The position numbers were made by a program, and so were the translations under genes. Positions 5,090 to 6,064 of a DNA stretch of 6,064 nt are shown here, piece after piece; within the stretch, counting starts at the first letter, position 1, and each line of letters opens with the position of its first letter. The stretch lies in the NCBI GenBank assembly GCA_003545125.1, contig DQCI01000061.1, forward strand, positions 6,777 to 12,840. Reading direction: 5' to 3'. The DNA comes from Paracoccaceae bacterium (lineage in GTDB: Bacteria; Pseudomonadota; Alphaproteobacteria; Rhodobacterales; Rhodobacteraceae). The notes beneath the pieces are model-generated. The model ran no database searches and was not told where the DNA came from. It saw only the letters and a list, made by a program, of their open reading frames with translations.

Positions 5090-5236
5090 ATGGACGTCAT
5101 CATCGAGTCGCTTGCCGCGCGCCCGGTCATCACCGTCGGCGTGGGCGCATTTCTCAGCGGTGTCGCGCTGTTCTACCTGGTCATTCAGCGCACCCGCAAG
5201 CATCGGGTTCGGGAGATGGACGAACAGGGCAACTGA
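5090..5236 (+). CDS. Small single-span membrane protein, unknown function
   Basis: ATG 5090 opens a 48-codon gene ending at TGA 5234-5236. GGAGG (5076-5080) lies 9 bases upstream, a strong ribosome binding site. The protein has a short N-terminus (MDVIIESLAARP), one hydrophobic helix at about residues 13-32 (VITVGVGAFLSGVALFYLVI), then a basic stretch QRTRKHRVR and an acidic polar end EMDEQGN. The positive charges after the helix predict an N-out, C-in topology by the positive-inside rule. Third codon positions are strongly G/C like the neighbours. It ends just before a bidirectional terminator and stands between terminators, so it is probably a separate transcript. I do not recognise a named family. 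A partner subunit or regulator of a larger membrane complex is possible, but nothing here shows which. Confidence 0.75.
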   Translation: MDVIIESLAARPVITVGVGAFLSGVALFYLVIQRTRKHRVREMDEQGN

Positions 5237-5243
5237 CCCGCAC

Positions 5244-5284
5244 AACGAGAAAAGGCCGCGCCTTCGGGCGCGGCCTTTCTCGTT
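5244..5284. terminator. Bidirectional terminator between the small membrane protein and rpmG
   Basis: GGCCGCGCC (5254-5262) pairs with GGCGCGGCC (5267-5275) around a stable TTCG tetraloop. The stem is extended by AAA/TTT and, after one unpaired A, by AACGAG (5244-5249) with CTCGTT (5279-5284). The A and T tracts on both sides allow it to stop the rightward small gene and the leftward rpmG transcript. Confidence 0.88.
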
Positions 5285-5327
5285 TCCCCGCACGCGCGTT
5301 GGCGGGGAAGAACAACGCGTGGCAAGA

Positions 5328-5495
5328 TTACTTGATCTTGCCTTCCTTGTACTCGACATGCTTGCGCACGACCGGGTCGTATTTGCGCACGGTCATCTTC
5401 TCGGTCATGGTCCGCGCGTTTTTCTTGGTCACGTAGAAATGGCCGGTGCCCGCGCTCGAGTTCAGGCGGATCTTGATGGTGGTCGGTTTCGCCAT
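5328..5495 (-). CDS. rpmG: 50S ribosomal protein L33
   Basis: The 55-residue product begins [18 protein letters not shown], continues [15 protein letters not shown], contains [16 protein letters not shown] and ends KIK, matching alphaproteobacterial L33 over its full length. It lacks the paired cysteines of zinc-binding L33, so it is the zinc-free (C-minus) type. L33 is a small protein of the large ribosomal subunit near the E site. ATG 5495-5493 has GAGGAG 8 bases upstream on the - strand. The gene is monocistronic between its own promoter and a shared bidirectional terminator, as is usual for rpmG outside the ribosomal protein operons. Confidence 0.97.
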   Translation of the reverse strand: MAKPTTIKIRLNSSAGTGHFYVTKKNARTMTEKMTVRKYDPVVRKHVEYKEGKIK

Positions 5496-5549
5496 GGTCT
5501 TCGCTCCTCATCGGACCCATCCCGGGCCCGGTAAATCCTTGAAACCCGC

Positions 5550-5577
5550 TTTTTAGCGGCCCGCTGCCCCGAGTCAA
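5550..5577 (-). promoter_or_regulatory. Putative rpmG promoter
   Basis: On the - strand TTGACT (5577-5572) and TAAAAA (5555-5550) are separated by 16 bases. The -35 is the strong TTGAC type favoured in alphaproteobacteria and the -10 matches at four of six positions. A small dyad CCGCT-TTTT-AGCGG (5546-5559) overlaps the -10. Transcription would begin near 5543, about 48 bases before the start codon. Confidence 0.55.
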
Positions 5578-5636
5578 CCGCAAACCGCGGTTTCGTGTTA
5601 TCCTGCCGGTTCACCGCGACAGGAAAGGTTACGCAC

Positions 5637-6008
5637 ATGAAACTCGGCGCATTTTCGATCAGTCTGGCGGTCAAGGAAATCGAGGCCTCCCGCGCCTTCT
5701 ATGCGCATCTCGGTTTCGAGCAAGCCGGGGGCGACGCCGGCCAGGGCTGGCTGATCCTGCGCAACGGGACCACGACCATCGGGCTGTTCCAGGGCATGTT
5801 CGAGGCCAACCTCATGACCTTCAATCCCGGATGGGACGCCGCCGCCCAGCCGCTCGAAGATTTCGAGGACGTGCGGGCGATCCAGGCGAGGCTCCAGGCA
5901 GCCGGGCTCGCGCTGACCCAGGAGACAGACCCCGACGGCACCGGCCCCGCGCACATCGCCCTCACTGATCCCGACGGCAACGCAATCCTGATCGACCAAC
6001 ACGTCTGA
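5637..6008 (+). CDS. VOC family (glyoxalase/bleomycin-resistance fold) protein
   Basis: The 123-residue protein is a single-chain vicinal-oxygen-chelate protein with two beta-alpha-beta-beta-beta modules. The first has LGAFSISLAVKEIEASRAFY (3-22), the typical strand and helix leading to YAHLGFEQAGG, then WLILRNGTTTIGLFQ (38-52) and NLMTFNPGWD (58-67). The second has RAIQARLQAAGLAL (80-93) and GPAHIALTDPDGNAILID (103-120). The first-strand position that holds a metal-binding histidine in glyoxalase I is Ser8 here; His106 remains and the C-terminal acidic position is Asp120, so the metal site is probably incomplete. ATG 5637 has AGGAAAGG (5621-5628) 8 bases upstream; an in-frame GTG at 5595 has no ribosome binding site. 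Substrate unknown; a true lactoylglutathione lyase is unlikely. It diverges from rpmG. Confidence 0.87.
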   Translation: MKLGAFSISLAVKEIEASRAFYAHLGFEQAGGDAGQGWLILRNGTTTIGLFQGMFEANLMTFNPGWDAAAQPLEDFEDVRAIQARLQAAGLALTQETDPDGTGPAHIALTDPDGNAILIDQHV

Positions 6009-6020
6009 AAGACGCCCGGT

Positions 6021-6046
6021 CAACTGGCCCGGCCAACTGGCCCGGA
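6021..6046. repeat. Two-copy 13-base tandem repeat
   Basis: CAACTGGCCCGGC (6021-6033) is followed directly by CAACTGGCCCGGA (6034-6046), identical in 12 of 13 bases. It starts 12 bases after the VOC stop codon in the short sequence to the window end. No terminator with a T run is visible. It is probably a local slippage duplication. Confidence 0.7.
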
Positions 6047-6064
6047 CTCGGCGCGGGCGAAGGG

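Noticed and set aside
5546..5559. CCGCT-TTTT-AGCGG as a terminator
   Set aside because: It lies upstream of both flanking divergent genes and coincides with the rpmG -10, so a promoter element explains it better.
5185..5583. Frames across the rpmG locus on both strands
   Set aside because: The L33 gene at 5328-5495 on the - strand explains this stretch; the longer frames are out-of-phase or antisense readings.
1..6064. A new defence, mobile or multi-gene biosynthetic system
   Set aside because: No transposase, recombinase, nuclease, toxin-antitoxin pair, CRISPR repeat, attachment site or composition shift was seen; the genes belong to common chromosomal families.

Overview
This is a GC-rich window from an alphaproteobacterial chromosome, most likely a member of the Rhodobacteraceae (Rhodobacterales). 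The pointers are a 55-residue cysteine-free L33 ribosomal protein of alphaproteobacterial type, a PraR-like XRE regulator, an inositol-monophosphatase-family histidinol phosphatase standing alone outside a his operon, a LysR gene divergent from a DUF1127 small protein, and promoters with a strong TTGAC -35 and a weak -10. The genus cannot be fixed from the sequence. No tRNA, rRNA, CRISPR array, insertion sequence, phage gene or defence gene was found, and the window reads as ordinary core chromosome.

Layout. 1-125: flank with no convincing gene. 126-941 (-): hisN-type phosphatase, preceded on the same strand at 993-1358 by an XRE regulator, a probable two-gene unit read right to left. 1359-1703: a 345-base AT-rich divergent intergenic region with three copies of CAAACGT and several palindromes. 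1704-2666 (+): zinc-independent NAD(P)H:quinone oxidoreductase of the MDR superfamily. 2798-3649 (-): LysR regulator with a GTG start. 3650-3772: divergent promoter region. 3773-3976 (+): DUF1127 small protein. 4117-4887 (+): Bax inhibitor-1/YccA-family membrane protein behind a sigma-32-like promoter and followed by a strong terminator. 5090-5236 (+): a 48-residue single-span membrane protein. 5328-5495 (-): rpmG (L33). The last two genes converge on one bidirectional terminator. 5637-6008 (+): VOC (glyoxalase-fold) protein.

How the genes fit together. The clearest linkages are XRE-hisN (42 to 51 bases apart), LysR facing DUF1127 across overlapping promoters with a dyad that could serve both, and DUF1127 followed by the Bax inhibitor-1 gene, which has its own promoter resembling the heat-shock consensus. 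That would suit a protein of a family linked to membrane protein quality control by FtsH. The quinone oxidoreductase, L33 and VOC genes look like independent units. No new multi-gene system is evident. The points most worth following up are regulatory (the sigma-32-like promoter, the LysR/DUF1127 switch, the CAAACGT-rich intergenic region) and the uncharacterised 48-residue membrane protein.
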